From: Variovorax paradoxus | GTDB lineage: Bacteria > Pseudomonadota > Gammaproteobacteria > Burkholderiales > Burkholderiaceae_C | Length of the DNA: 64,000 nt | Assembly: GCF_022009635.1 (NCBI RefSeq) | Contig: NZ_CP091716.1 | Coordinates: forward strand, 5,787,501 to 5,851,500 | Direction: 5' to 3' | Part shown: piece by piece, positions 29,532 through 37,784 of the stretch | Layout: the number at the start of each line of letters is the position of its first letter | How positions within the stretch are numbered: position 1 is the stretch's first letter | The notes under the pieces: generated by a model | What the model was told of the DNA's origin: nothing | Seen by the model: the letters and a program-made list of their open reading frames with translations, nothing else | Databases searched by the model: none | Position numbers and translations under genes: made by a program

Positions 29532-30088
29532 AAGCCGATGTTTCCTCATCCACCAAGGCCTCCGGACACAAGCACCTGGTGCTCGACCAGGGCGGCCTGG
29601 ACGCCGCGCGCAAGAGCCTGGACGACGGCGCCGTCACGCCCAGCTACGGCCCCTGGCGCGACGACGTGGTCAAGCTGCTGAACGACGCGCTGGCCACCGA
29701 ATTGGTGTGCGTGCTGCGCTACAAGCGCCACTACTTCACCGCCAACGGCGTGGAGTCGCCCGCCATCGCCGACGAGTTCCTGGTGCACGCAAACGAAGAA
29801 TCGGGCCATGCGGACCGCATTGCCGAACGCATCGTGCAACTGGGCGGCGAGCCCGACTTCGCGCCCTCGCACCTGCTGGAGCGCAGCCATGCGGCGTACG
29901 ACGAATCGACCGACCTGCAGGCGATGGTGCGCGCCAACCTGATCGCCGAACGCATCGCGGTCGAGTCGTACCGCCAGATGATCGCGCTGATCGGCGACAA
30001 AGACCCGACCACCCGCCGCATGCTCGAGGACATCCTCTCCGACGAGGAAGAGCACGCCGACGAGCTGAAGGACTGGCTCGGACACTGA
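29528..30088 (+). CDS. Ferritin-like diiron protein (bacterioferritin family)
   Basis: A 186-residue four-helix-bundle protein with a complete diiron site. Glu58, Glu91 with His94 (Glu-X2-His), Glu141, and Glu173 with His176 (Glu-X2-His) follow bacterioferritin ligand order, and the Glu58-Glu91 spacing of 33 equals that in bacterioferritin. The 50-residue gap between the second and third ligands is longer than usual. No haem-ligand Met in the bacterioferritin position is evident. It may store iron or remove peroxide, like Dps-type or YciE-type proteins. It overlaps the YqjK-like gene by four bases and ends before a strong terminator. Confidence 0.85.
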   Translation: MKADVSSSTKASGHKHLVLDQGGLDAARKSLDDGAVTPSYGPWRDDVVKLLNDALATELVCVLRYKRHYFTANGVESPAIADEFLVHANEESGHADRIAERIVQLGGEPDFAPSHLLERSHAAYDESTDLQAMVRANLIAERIAVESYRQMIALIGDKDPTTRRMLEDILSDEEEHADELKDWLGH

Positions 30089-30104
30089 GCCCGCCTTATC
30101 CTTC

Positions 30105-30164
30105 GTGGCCCCCGAACCTGACGGGGGCCACAAAGCAAAAAGCCCGGACATTCCGGGCTTTTTT
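30105..30164. terminator. Tandem hairpins with bidirectional intrinsic terminator
   Basis: Two perfect stems lie between the convergent ferritin-like and BON genes. The first is GTGGCCCCCG at 30105-30114 paired with 30122-30131. The second is GCCCGGA at 30142-30148 paired with TCCGGGC at 30152-30158 around a three-base loop, with an A-run before and a T6 run after (30159-30164). The second should terminate on both strands. Confidence 0.9.
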
Positions 30165-30185
30165 GCGTGCGGCGAATCGCGGGAA

Positions 30186-30704
30186 TCAGCTCTTCACTTC
30201 GAGCTGGTTATCCACCGAGGTCACGCCCTGCACGCCCTTGGCGATTTCTTCGGCCCGCGCCTTGGCGGCGGCAGTGGGCGCCGGCCCCTTCAGGCTCACG
30301 GCACCGCCCTTGGTGTCGACATTGATCTTGATAGCGCTCAGGTCCGGATCCTTCGCAAGGCCCGCGGAAACCGAAGCGGTGATGGCGGCGTCGTCGACCT
30401 TCGCGCTCATGGTGGCACCGGCCTCCTTGGCGGCTTCGGCGACATTGGCCATGCCCTGCTTCACTTCGGCGGTGGTGCCGGATGCGTCGACCTTGGCCTT
30501 GGCTTCACGCACGGCCTCACCGGTTTTGGCCGCGGCGGTATCTGCGGCCTGCTCGGTCTTGGCGACTGCGCTGTCGAGCTTCTCGCCCGCGGTGCGATTG
30601 TCAGACTTGTCACAGGCGGCCAGCGTCAGCGCGGCGCCCGCCACCAGCACGGCCAGCCATGCGCGCGAATGCGGCATGGCGGCGGGTTGTGGATGCTTTT
30701 TCAT
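30186..30704 (-). CDS. BON-domain lipoprotein
   Basis: A 172-residue envelope lipoprotein. The signal peptide ends Leu-Thr-Leu-Ala-Ala-Cys with the lipidated Cys31. A 70-residue Ala/Lys/Glu-rich helical linker resembling a coiled coil follows, then a BON domain at about 105-172 (Asp-Asp-Ala-Ala-Ile-Thr-Ala-Ser-Val-Ser-Ala-Gly-Leu, Gly-Gly-Ala-Val-Ser-Leu-Lys-Gly, and a final Val-Gln-Gly-Val-Thr-Ser-Val-Asp-Asn). BON proteins such as OsmY and DolP act at the outer membrane and are often osmotically or stationary-phase induced. A GGAGGAAA ribosome site fixes the ATG at 30704; CsbD lies upstream on the same strand. Confidence 0.9.
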   Translation of the reverse strand: MKKHPQPAAMPHSRAWLAVLVAGAALTLAACDKSDNRTAGEKLDSAVAKTEQAADTAAAKTGEAVREAKAKVDASGTTAEVKQGMANVAEAAKEAGATMSAKVDDAAITASVSAGLAKDPDLSAIKINVDTKGGAVSLKGPAPTAAAKARAEEIAKGVQGVTSVDNQLEVKS

Positions 30705-30777
30705 TTGATTTCCTCCGTTCGCTCTCTGCAAAGAAAAAAGGGCTGCACGCACACGCGCGCAGCCCTGGCCAGCGGGA

Positions 30778-30975
30778 TCAGAGCTTGTCGGCGCCCGACT
30801 TGATCGCGTCCTTGGTCTTTTCCTTCACGTCGCCGTAGGTCTTCTGCACCTTGCCGGCGGCCTGGTCGCCAAGGCCTTTGCTCTGGAGCTTTTCGTTGCC
30901 GACAACCTTGCCGGTCACTTCCTTGATCTTGCCCTTGGCTTCTTCGACGCGTCCTGCCACTTGGTCCTTGTTCAT
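30778..30975 (-). CDS. CsbD family stress protein
   Basis: A 65-residue hydrophilic Lys/Gly-rich protein with the CsbD repeat: Asn-Lys-Asp-Gln-Val-Ala-Gly-Arg-Val-Glu-Glu-Ala-Lys-Gly-Lys-Ile-Lys-Glu-Val-Thr, then Gly-Lys-Val-Val-Gly-Asn and Gly-Asp-Gln-Ala-Ala-Gly-Lys-Val-Gln. CsbD is a general-stress protein (sigma-B-dependent in Bacillus, YjbJ in E. coli) with no known enzyme activity. It lies 73 bases upstream of the BON lipoprotein, probably as one short operon. The 127 bases before it contain no obvious gene. Confidence 0.93.
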   Translation of the reverse strand: MNKDQVAGRVEEAKGKIKEVTGKVVGNEKLQSKGLGDQAAGKVQKTYGDVKEKTKDAIKSGADKL

Positions 30976-31102
30976 GTCGCTTCCTTCCTGTGAGGGGTGG
31001 GTGAAATACCGTGGGCCGATATGACCCACTGACTTCAATCTAGGCGCTGCTTCTCGGCACGGGGCGGAGCCGGAAGCCCGAAGCGGTGTAGGACAACAAG
31101 GC

Positions 31103-31927
31103 TCAGGCGGTGACGATCCATCCTTCAAGCGGATCGAAGCCCTCAGGCAGGCCGTGGCCCGGCCCCGCGCTGCCGGCGCGCTGCAGGCCCCATGCCGCCT
31201 GCAGAAGGCACAGCACGGCGTCGATGTCGTCGCCGCGTGCATCGGCCAGCAATTCGGCGCGCTGCGGCGCCGTGACCCAGAGCCGCAGGCCCAGCCGCGA
31301 TGTGCCGGCTTCGAGTGCGGCCAGCAGGTCGGTGCGCGCGGCCAGGCGCTCGGGCGTCTGCTTGCGCCGGTCGTCGCTCTTGTAGCTGCGCCGGCCGATC
31401 AACTCGCGCGCCAGCAGGCCGGGATAGGCCTCCAGCGCGATGCAGTCCTGCCGGCTGCCCGGGTGCAGCCCGGGAATCCGCGCCCCCGACGCCAGCAGGC
31501 GCGGCACGCCCGCGTGCAGCATGTACGCGACTGGCGGGTTGACCCACTTCATCGACGGGCTCGATCCCGCGGGCAGGTCGGCCGCGCGGTGCGCGAACTT
31601 GCCGCCGACCGGGCGGGACGCGCAAAAGGCCGCGAAGGTGTCGCGGATCTGCGCGCGGCTCAGTCCGGCGTAATGCAGCATCAGCGCTTCCCACTGCAGC
31701 GGCCAGCCCAGGTGCTCGACCAGTTCGCGTGGCAGGCTGAACGGAAAGTCGAAACCGCCGACCCAGGCGGGCGTGTCGCGCAGCCAGTCACCCCACGCGT
31801 CGAGCAAGGCAAAGCGACGCAGCCCGGTCAGCGCGACGCGGCCGTCCTCTTGCAGTTCACCGACGGCCACGACGATGGGCTTGCGCGAGGTCGGCGCGCT
31901 CGAGAAGTCGCAGCCGAACAGCACCAT
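31103..31927 (-). CDS. DUF429 domain protein
   Basis: A 274-residue soluble protein matching DUF429, an RNase H-like fold of unknown activity. The N-terminus reads Gly-Cys-Asp-Phe-Ser-Ser-Ala-Pro with the Asp characteristic of that fold; Gly-Gly-Phe-Asp-Phe-Pro-Phe-Ser-Leu-Pro follows near residue 57, then Glu-Ala-Tyr-Pro-Gly near 168, and a C-terminal Asp-Asp-Ile-Asp-Ala-Val-Leu-Cys acidic motif. The three acidic patches would be compatible with a nuclease-type site but that is inference. It is the last gene of the minus-strand series, four bases after the EamA gene. Confidence 0.78.
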   Translation of the reverse strand: MVLFGCDFSSAPTSRKPIVVAVGELQEDGRVALTGLRRFALLDAWGDWLRDTPAWVGGFDFPFSLPRELVEHLGWPLQWEALMLHYAGLSRAQIRDTFAAFCASRPVGGKFAHRAADLPAGSSPSMKWVNPPVAYMLHAGVPRLLASGARIPGLHPGSRQDCIALEAYPGLLARELIGRRSYKSDDRRKQTPERLAARTDLLAALEAGTSRLGLRLWVTAPQRAELLADARGDDIDAVLCLLQAAWGLQRAGSAGPGHGLPEGFDPLEGWIVTA

Positions 31928-31931
31928 CGCC

Positions 31932-32813
31932 TCAGCCCAGCGCGAGCGCCACCACGCCGGCGGCGATGAATACCGCGCCCAGCAGCCGCAGCAGCCGGTC
32001 GCCTTCGCGCAGCAGGTGTCCGCCGATCAGCGCCGCGAACAGCATCGACACCTCGCGCGCCGGCGCGACGTGCGAGATCGGCGCCTGCTGCACGGCGTAC
32101 AGCACCAGCACATAGGAAACCGGGCTGACCGCCGCCACCAGCGCCGCATATTTCCACTGCGAGCGCCACATGCGCGCGGTCGTGGCGCGGTCTTTCAGCG
32201 CCACCGGCAGCAGGAGCACGATGCGCACGAGGTTGCCGAAATAGTCGAGCAGGATCGGCGACATGACGAGGAACTTGACCGCGTAGCTGTCGACCACCGT
32301 GTAGGCCGCGATGAAACCGCCCGTCAGCACGCCGTAGCGAATGCCTTTGTGCACCCGCTCACGCTGCGCCGCGTCATGCGACTTGCGCCAGAGCTTCGGC
32401 CCGCCCGCCACCAGGAAGACGCCGAGCACCACGCCCGCGATGCCCGCCACGCCGAAGAGGCTGATCTTCTCGCCCAGGAAGAGCACCGCCACCAGCGACG
32501 ACAACAGCGGCCCCGAGCCGCGCGCCAGCGGATAGACCACGGTCAGGTCCGACCTGCGGTAGCCGCGCAGCAGCACGATGAAATAGAAGACGTGCAGCAC
32601 GCCGCTGAGCACGACGAAGCCCCACTCGGCCGCGCCCCAGCCGGGCACCACGTTCCAGCCCAGGGTGATGCCCACGGGCGCCCAGATGAGCATGTTGAAC
32701 ACGCTGGTCTGGAAGCTGAAGCGCGCATCGCCGTTCGCCTTCTTGGCGACGATGTTCCAGCCTGCGTGGATGATCCCGGCCAGCAGGATCAGTGCGAATG
32801 CGGAGAGCGGCAC
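31932..32813 (-). CDS. EamA/DMT-superfamily transporter
   Basis: A 293-residue inner-membrane protein with about ten transmembrane helices in two EamA repeats. Typical features are the first-helix Gly-Ile-Ile-His-Ala-Gly-Trp-Asn, Pro-Leu-Ala-Arg-Gly-Ser-Gly-Pro-Leu in repeat one, and the matching Ala-Arg-Glu-Val-Ser-Met-Leu-Phe-Ala-Ala in repeat two. These are usually drug/metabolite exporters, and the substrate is not predictable. It begins seven bases after the BLUF gene and ends four bases before DUF429, so it is co-transcribed with both. Confidence 0.88.
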   Translation of the reverse strand: MPLSAFALILLAGIIHAGWNIVAKKANGDARFSFQTSVFNMLIWAPVGITLGWNVVPGWGAAEWGFVVLSGVLHVFYFIVLLRGYRRSDLTVVYPLARGSGPLLSSLVAVLFLGEKISLFGVAGIAGVVLGVFLVAGGPKLWRKSHDAAQRERVHKGIRYGVLTGGFIAAYTVVDSYAVKFLVMSPILLDYFGNLVRIVLLLPVALKDRATTARMWRSQWKYAALVAAVSPVSYVLVLYAVQQAPISHVAPAREVSMLFAALIGGHLLREGDRLLRLLGAVFIAAGVVALALG

Positions 32814-32820
32814 CCCTGGA

Positions 32821-33243
32821 TCAGTGGCGGCCGACGATGGCGGCCGTGGCCATCAGTTCTTCGAGCAGCGCCAGCGAGACCTTGCCCGACACCGCATAGG
32901 GGTTGAGTTCGGGTTTCTCGGAATATTTGAGCAGCGTCGAGGCATTGAGCTTCGACAGGTTGACCTGCCCCATCGTCCAGCCGCCGAAGCGGCGTTCGAA
33001 GATTTCCTCGTAGTGCAGCAGCACCACGTCTTTATGGCGCGCGTCGCGCTGAATGTGGCCGTAGAGCTCGCTGATGGCCATGCGCCCGCCCTCGATGGCC
33101 TGCAGGAAGGTGCCCGCGCCGTAGCAAAGGATGCCGGTGATGCCGCAGGCCGTGTTGTGCGAGCGCGATTGCGCGAGGATCGACTCGATGGCCTCGGGGC
33201 TGGTGTCGACGGCGCGGCTGGCGTAGAGAAGTCGGACCAGCAT
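32821..33243 (-). CDS. BLUF-domain blue-light photoreceptor
   Basis: A 140-residue short BLUF protein, an FAD-binding blue-light sensor. All residues needed for the photocycle hydrogen-bond network are present: Tyr7 in Leu-Leu-Tyr-Ala-Ser, Asn30 in His-Asn, Gln48 in Phe-Leu-Gln, Trp89 and Met91 in Trp-Thr-Met-Gly. The core also has Gly-Ile-Thr-Gly-Ile-Leu and Ile-Glu-Gly. The C-terminal 45 residues form the helical cap found in short BLUF proteins, with no fused output domain, so signalling must go through a partner. It starts three bases after the folE stop, so translation is probably coupled to folE. Confidence 0.95.
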   Translation of the reverse strand: MLVRLLYASRAVDTSPEAIESILAQSRSHNTACGITGILCYGAGTFLQAIEGGRMAISELYGHIQRDARHKDVVLLHYEEIFERRFGGWTMGQVNLSKLNASTLLKYSEKPELNPYAVSGKVSLALLEELMATAAIVGRH

Positions 33244-33246
33244 GGC

Positions 33247-33978
33247 TCAGCTCTTTCTTGGCAGGAGAGACAGGAATTCGCGGCGCAGGCTCGGGTCCTT
33301 GAGGAACACGCCGCGCATCACGGAGTTGATCATCTTGCTGTCCATTTCCTTGACGCCGCGCCAGGCCATGCAGAAATGCTCGGCTTCCATGACGAGCGCC
33401 AGGCCGTCCGGCTGGGTCTTTTCCTGGATCAGGTCGGCCAGCTGCACCACGGCTTCTTCCTGGATCTGGGGACGGCCCATGACCCATTCGGCCAGGCGCG
33501 CGTACTTCGACAGGCCGATCACGTTGGTGTGCTCGTTGGGCATCACGCCGATCCAGAGCTTGCCAATGATCGGGCAGAAGTGGTGCGAGCAGGCGCTGCG
33601 CACGGTGATCGGGCCGACGATCATCAGCTCGTTCAGGTGCTCGGCGTTGGGAAACTCGGTGAGCGAGGGCGCGGCCACGTAGCGGCCGCGGAACACCTCG
33701 TTCAGGTACATCTTGGCGACGCGGCGAGCGGTGTTGTCGGTGTTGTGGTCGTTCTCCACGTCGATGACCAGGCTCTGGAGCACGCCCTTCATCTTGACCT
33801 CGACCTCGTCGAGCAACGCCTCCAGATCGCCGGGCTGGATGAACTCGGCAATGTTGTCGTTGGCATTGAAGCGCTTGCGCGCGGCGGTGATGCGCTCGCG
33901 GATCTTGACGGAGACGGGCGTACCCTCGTCGTCGTCTTTTCGATCGGGCAGCGGTTCGACGTCGGTTTTCCTCAGCAT
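33247..33978 (-). CDS. folE: GTP cyclohydrolase I
   Basis: Converts GTP to 7,8-dihydroneopterin triphosphate, the start of folate and other pterin routes. The 243-residue protein has Asn-Thr-Ala-Arg-Arg-Val-Ala-Lys-Met-Tyr, the zinc/catalytic motif Cys130-Ser-His132-His133-Phe-Cys, Gly-Leu-Ser-Lys-Tyr-Ala-Arg, and the second zinc ligand Cys203 in Glu-His-Phe-Cys-Met-Ala-Trp-Arg-Gly. Well-studied enzymes read Cys-Glu-His-His; here the Glu is Ser. The N-terminal 45 residues are a charged variable extension. It sits downstream of nudB, which uses its product, and directly upstream of a BLUF photoreceptor gene. Confidence 0.93.
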   Translation of the reverse strand: MLRKTDVEPLPDRKDDDEGTPVSVKIRERITAARKRFNANDNIAEFIQPGDLEALLDEVEVKMKGVLQSLVIDVENDHNTDNTARRVAKMYLNEVFRGRYVAAPSLTEFPNAEHLNELMIVGPITVRSACSHHFCPIIGKLWIGVMPNEHTNVIGLSKYARLAEWVMGRPQIQEEAVVQLADLIQEKTQPDGLALVMEAEHFCMAWRGVKEMDSKMINSVMRGVFLKDPSLRREFLSLLPRKS

Positions 33979-34051
33979 GGCGGGGATCGTACCAGTGAAT
34001 GGCTCCAGACATTCGGGGCCGCAACGCCCGTCCCTTCTTGGAGCAATGCTA

Positions 34052-34819
34052 TCAATTAAGGAGCGAAAAATCGGCCACCAACGGGAGGTGGTCGGACATT
34101 CGGGCCCATATGGGGCCGCGCGGCACCGCGCAGGCCAGCGGCTCCAGCCTGCGCCCGTAGACGAAGTCGAGCTGCGCCACCGGCAGGCGCGAGGGGTAAG
34201 TGAGCGTGCGCGGGCCGCGCAGGTCGCTGGTGTCGCGCATGCCCATGGCATTCATGGCGTAGCGCATGCGCGCGCCCCAGTCGTTGAAGTCGCCCGCCAC
34301 CACCACGGCCTCGTCGGGCGGCACCTCGCGGTCGATGAACTCCCGCAGCCGGGCGATCTGCCGCACACGGCTGCCCTTGATGAGCCCCAGGTGCACCACG
34401 ATGGCGTGCACCCGCCGGCCTTCCACGTCGATCACCACGTGCAGCAAGCCGCGCTGCTCGAAGCGGTGGTCGGAAATGTCCTGGTGGCTGGTGCGCAGCA
34501 CCGGCCAGCGCGTCAGCAGCGCATTGCCGTGCTCGCCGTGGCGCGTGACGGCGTTGGTCTCGTAGACGGCGGTGTAGCCCTCGGGCGCGAGGAAATCGGC
34601 CTGCGGCAGCTCCGGCCAGCGCGCGAAGCGGGCGGCGGCCTGCCGGTTCATCTTGCGCACTTCCTGCAGGCAGACGATGTCGGCGTCGAGCTGCTCGATG
34701 GCATGGCCCAGGTTGTGGATTTCGAGCCTGCGCGCCGGCCCGATGCCCTGCACACCCTTGTGGATGTTGTAGGTCGCGACCCGGAGGTTTTGCGCTGCTG
34801 ATGCTGCCGGCTGGTTCAT
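34052..34819 (-). CDS. Endonuclease/exonuclease/phosphatase family protein
   Basis: A 255-residue member of the EEP superfamily, metal-dependent phosphodiesterases with a DNase I fold. Motifs in order: Ala-Thr-Tyr-Asn-Ile-His-Lys-Gly, Cys-Leu-Gln-Glu-Val (metal-binding Glu), Val-Val-His-Leu-Gly-Leu, Ala-Gly-Asp-Phe-Asn-Asp-Trp, and Ser-Asp-His-Leu-Pro-Leu near the C-terminus. All catalytic positions are intact. Substrate unknown: nucleic acid, phospholipid or a small phosphate ester. Its start overlaps the nudB stop by four bases, and folE follows after a 73-base gap that ends in a GCTATCAATT sequence, so a link to pterin metabolism is possible but unproven. Confidence 0.88.
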   Translation of the reverse strand: MNQPAASAAQNLRVATYNIHKGVQGIGPARRLEIHNLGHAIEQLDADIVCLQEVRKMNRQAAARFARWPELPQADFLAPEGYTAVYETNAVTRHGEHGNALLTRWPVLRTSHQDISDHRFEQRGLLHVVIDVEGRRVHAIVVHLGLIKGSRVRQIARLREFIDREVPPDEAVVVAGDFNDWGARMRYAMNAMGMRDTSDLRGPRTLTYPSRLPVAQLDFVYGRRLEPLACAVPRGPIWARMSDHLPLVADFSLLN

Positions 34820-35292
34820 CGCACAAATTCTGTCAGCAACAGAATGGCTTCGGCGTTCGATGGGGAAAAACAAGCGTCGGCGGCTTCCCGGTACGGCAGC
34901 CATTGCCACGCGGTGTGCTCGCGGGGCTCCAGCACGGGCACCAGGCGCTCGGGCACGCACAGGCCGAACAGGTGCTCGGTGTTGTGGGTGACGCCGGGCG
35001 CGTAGCGGGCGCGCCAGCGGGGATAGATTTCGTAGACGTTGCGCAGCTGCCAGTCGACCAGTTGCAAGGCCAGCGCGGTGCCTTCGCCGCACTGGATGCC
35101 GGTTTCCTCGGCCACCTCGCGCGCCGCGGTGAGCGCGAGCGGCTCGTCGGCCAGGTCCTTGCTGCCGGTGACCGACTGCCAGAAGTCGGTCTCGGCATCC
35201 GCACGCCGGATCAGCAGCACATCGAGCGCCGGCGTGTGGATCACGACCAGCACCGACTCCGGAATCTTCCAGGGCCGGGGGCTGATCGTCAT
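34816..35292 (-). CDS. nudB: Dihydroneopterin triphosphate diphosphatase
   Basis: Nudix hydrolase that removes pyrophosphate from dihydroneopterin triphosphate, the second folate step. The 158-residue protein has the N-terminal Val-Leu-Val-Val-Ile-His, Phe-Trp-Gln-Ser-Val-Thr-Gly-Ser near 37, and a Nudix box from Gly43 to Ile66 (Glu50, Arg58-Glu59, Glu62-Glu63, Gly65). One extra residue lies between the Gly and first Glu relative to the standard box. The position next to aspS (seven bases) mirrors the aspS-nudB order in E. coli and related bacteria. It overlaps the EEP gene by four bases. Confidence 0.9.
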   Translation of the reverse strand: MTISPRPWKIPESVLVVIHTPALDVLLIRRADAETDFWQSVTGSKDLADEPLALTAAREVAEETGIQCGEGTALALQLVDWQLRNVYEIYPRWRARYAPGVTHNTEHLFGLCVPERLVPVLEPREHTAWQWLPYREAADACFSPSNAEAILLLTEFVR

Positions 35293-35299
35293 GGCCTCG

Positions 35300-37105
35300 T
35301 CAAGCCGCCTGGGGCGTGTTCCGCAGCTTGATGTGCAGTTCGCGCAGCTGCTTCTCGTCGACCGGGCTCGGCGCCTGCGTCAGCAGGTCCTGCGCGCGCT
35401 GGGTCTTGGGGAAGGCGATCACGTCGCGGATCGACTCGGCGCCGGTCATCAGCATGACCAGGCGGTCCAGGCCGATGGCGATGCCGCCGTGCGGCGGCGC
35501 GCCGTACTGCAGCGCGTCCAGCAGGAAGCCGAACTTGAGCTGCGCGTCTTCTGCGCTGATCTTCAGCGCGCGGAACACCTTGCTCTGCACTTCCTCGCGG
35601 TGGATACGCACCGAACCGCCGCCCATCTCGATGCCGTTGAGCACCATGTCGTAGGCCTTGGCGATGCACTTCTCGGGGGCGGTGTCCATGAGGTCTTCAT
35701 GGCCGTCCTTGGGCGCGGTGAACGGGTGGTGCACGGCGCTCCAGCGCTGGCCTTCCTCGTCGAACTCGAACATCGGGAAGTCGACCACCCACAGCGGTGC
35801 CCAGCGGTCGTCGAACAGGCCGCTCTTCTTGCCGAAGGCGCTGTGGCCGATCTTGATGCGCAGCGCGCCGATGGCGTCGTTGACGACCTTTTCCTTGTCG
35901 GCGCCGAAGAACAGGATGTCGCCGTTGCGGGCACCCGTGCGGGCGATGATCTCGGCCAGCGCGTTGTCGTCGAGGTTCTTCACGATCGGGCTCTGCAGGC
36001 CTTCGCGGCCGGCGGCTGCGTCGTTGACCTTGATGTAGGCCAGGCCCTTGGCACCGTAGATCTTGACGAATTCCTGGTACGCGTCGATTTCACCGCGCGA
36101 CAGGCCGCCCTCGGCACCGCCGCCGGGCACGCGCAGCGCGACCACGCGGCCGCCGGGCATGGTGGCGGCATTGGAGAACACCTTGAACTCCACGCGCTTC
36201 ATCAGCTCGGTGAGTTCGGTGAATTCGAGCTTCACGCGCAGGTCGGGCTTGTCGGAGCCGTACTTGAACATCGCGTCGCCGTACGTCATGGTCGGGAACA
36301 CCGGCAGGTCGATGCCCGCGGCGTTGCGGAACACGTTGCGGATCATGCCTTCGAACATCTCGCGGATTTCCTCTTCGGCGAGGAACGAGGTCTCGATGTC
36401 GATCTGCGTGAATTCGGGCTGGCGGTCGGCGCGCAGGTCCTCGTCGCGGAAGCACTTCACGATCTGGTAGTAGCGGTCGTAGCCGGCCACCATCAGCAGC
36501 TGCTTGAAGAGCTGGGGCGACTGCGGCAGCGCGAAGAAGCTGCCGTCGTGCACGCGGCTGGGCACGAGGTAGTCGCGCGCGCCTTCGGGCGTGGACTTGC
36601 CGAGCATCGGCGTCTCGATGTCGATGAAGCCGTTGGCGTCGAGGAACTTGCGGGTTTCCATCGTCACCTTGTAGCGCAGCATCATGTTGCGCTGCATGGC
36701 CGGACGGCGCAGGTCGAGCACGCGGTGCGTGAGGCGGGTGGTTTCCGACAGGTTGTCGTCGTCCAGCAGGAACGGAGGCGTGACCGAGGGGTTCAGCACC
36801 TTCAGTTCGTGGCAAAGCACTTCGATCTTGCCGCTCTTGAGCTGGTCGTTGGTCGTGCCCTCGGGGCGCGAACGCACCAGGCCGGTGATCTGCACGCAGA
36901 ACTCATTGCGCAGGTTTTCAGCCACGGCGAAGGTGGAGGCGCGATCGGGGTCGCACACCACCTGCACATAACCTTCGCGGTCGCGCACGTCGACGAAGAT
37001 CACGCCGCCGTGGTCGCGGCGACGGTTGACCCAGCCGCACAGGGTAACGGTTTGGCCCATCAGGGCTTCGGTCACGAGACCGCAATAGTGAGTACGCATG
37101 GCCAT
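35300..37105 (-). CDS. aspS: Aspartyl-tRNA synthetase
   Basis: Class II synthetase of 601 residues. An N-terminal OB-fold anticodon-binding domain ([12 protein letters not shown]) is followed by the catalytic domain with motif 1, motif 2 [16 protein letters not shown], the bacterial GAD insertion (about residues 290-420), and motif 3 Gly-Ile-Ala-Ile-Gly-Leu-Asp-Arg-Leu. Whether it is discriminating or also charges tRNA-Asn cannot be read from sequence alone; the presence of asnS or gatCAB elsewhere would tell. It follows the DUF502 gene by 37 bases. Confidence 0.97.
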   Translation of the reverse strand: MAMRTHYCGLVTEALMGQTVTLCGWVNRRRDHGGVIFVDVRDREGYVQVVCDPDRASTFAVAENLRNEFCVQITGLVRSRPEGTTNDQLKSGKIEVLCHELKVLNPSVTPPFLLDDDNLSETTRLTHRVLDLRRPAMQRNMMLRYKVTMETRKFLDANGFIDIETPMLGKSTPEGARDYLVPSRVHDGSFFALPQSPQLFKQLLMVAGYDRYYQIVKCFRDEDLRADRQPEFTQIDIETSFLAEEEIREMFEGMIRNVFRNAAGIDLPVFPTMTYGDAMFKYGSDKPDLRVKLEFTELTELMKRVEFKVFSNAATMPGGRVVALRVPGGGAEGGLSRGEIDAYQEFVKIYGAKGLAYIKVNDAAAGREGLQSPIVKNLDDNALAEIIARTGARNGDILFFGADKEKVVNDAIGALRIKIGHSAFGKKSGLFDDRWAPLWVVDFPMFEFDEEGQRWSAVHHPFTAPKDGHEDLMDTAPEKCIAKAYDMVLNGIEMGGGSVRIHREEVQSKVFRALKISAEDAQLKFGFLLDALQYGAPPHGGIAIGLDRLVMLMTGAESIRDVIAFPKTQRAQDLLTQAPSPVDEKQLRELHIKLRNTPQAA

Positions 37106-37142
37106 AGAGAGGACTTCCGGCGCCTTGACGGCGCGTTCGTTT

Positions 37143-37775
37143 TTATGAGTTGGATGGCTTGGTCGCCAGCACGGCGGGGCCGCCAGGAACGACCACCCCC
37201 ATCGAGACGATGTACTTGAGCGCTTCGTCCACGCTCATCTTGAGTTCGATGCAGTCGCTGCGCTTGAGCATCACGAAGTAGCCGCCCGTGGGGTTGGGCG
37301 TGGTGGGCACGTAGACGCTGAGGAAGTCTTCGTTGCCCAGGTGCGCGGCCACTTCGTTGCCCGGCGCGCCGGTCACGAAGGCGATGGTCCAGACGTTTTC
37401 GCGCGGCCACTGGACCAGCACCGCCGTGCGGAATGCATTGCCGTTCTCGGAGAACAGCGTGTCCGAGACCTGCTTGACGCTGGAATAGATGGAGCGCACG
37501 ACCGGAATGCGGCGCACCACGGCGTCGCCCCAGCCGAGCAGGCGCTTGCCCACGAAGTTGCTCGCGACGGCGCCGACCACCAGCAGGATGGCCAAGGTGA
37601 GCAGCACGCCCAGCCCACGGATGTTGTTCTCGTACAGCCAGCGCTGCCAGGCGCCGGGCAGCACCCAGAGCGTCTGGTCCAGCGTGTCGATGATCCACTT
37701 CAGCACCGCCAGGGTGATGAACAGCGGAACGATCACCAGCAAGCCGGAGAACAACCATTTGCGCAGGGCGAGCAT
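37143..37775 (-). CDS. DUF502 family membrane protein
   Basis: A 210-residue protein with two N-terminal transmembrane helices (about 8-30 and 55-75) and a soluble C-terminal part. The DUF502 marks are the [11 protein letters not shown] start, [19 protein letters not shown], and [12 protein letters not shown]. The function is unknown. The FmdB - DUF502 - aspS order is a recurring neighbourhood in betaproteobacteria, which suggests a shared promoter; gaps are 9 and 37 bases. Confidence 0.9.
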   Translation of the reverse strand: MLALRKWLFSGLLVIVPLFITLAVLKWIIDTLDQTLWVLPGAWQRWLYENNIRGLGVLLTLAILLVVGAVASNFVGKRLLGWGDAVVRRIPVVRSIYSSVKQVSDTLFSENGNAFRTAVLVQWPRENVWTIAFVTGAPGNEVAAHLGNEDFLSVYVPTTPNPTGGYFVMLKRSDCIELKMSVDEALKYIVSMGVVVPGGPAVLATKPSNS

Positions 37776-37784
37776 GGCGGTCGA

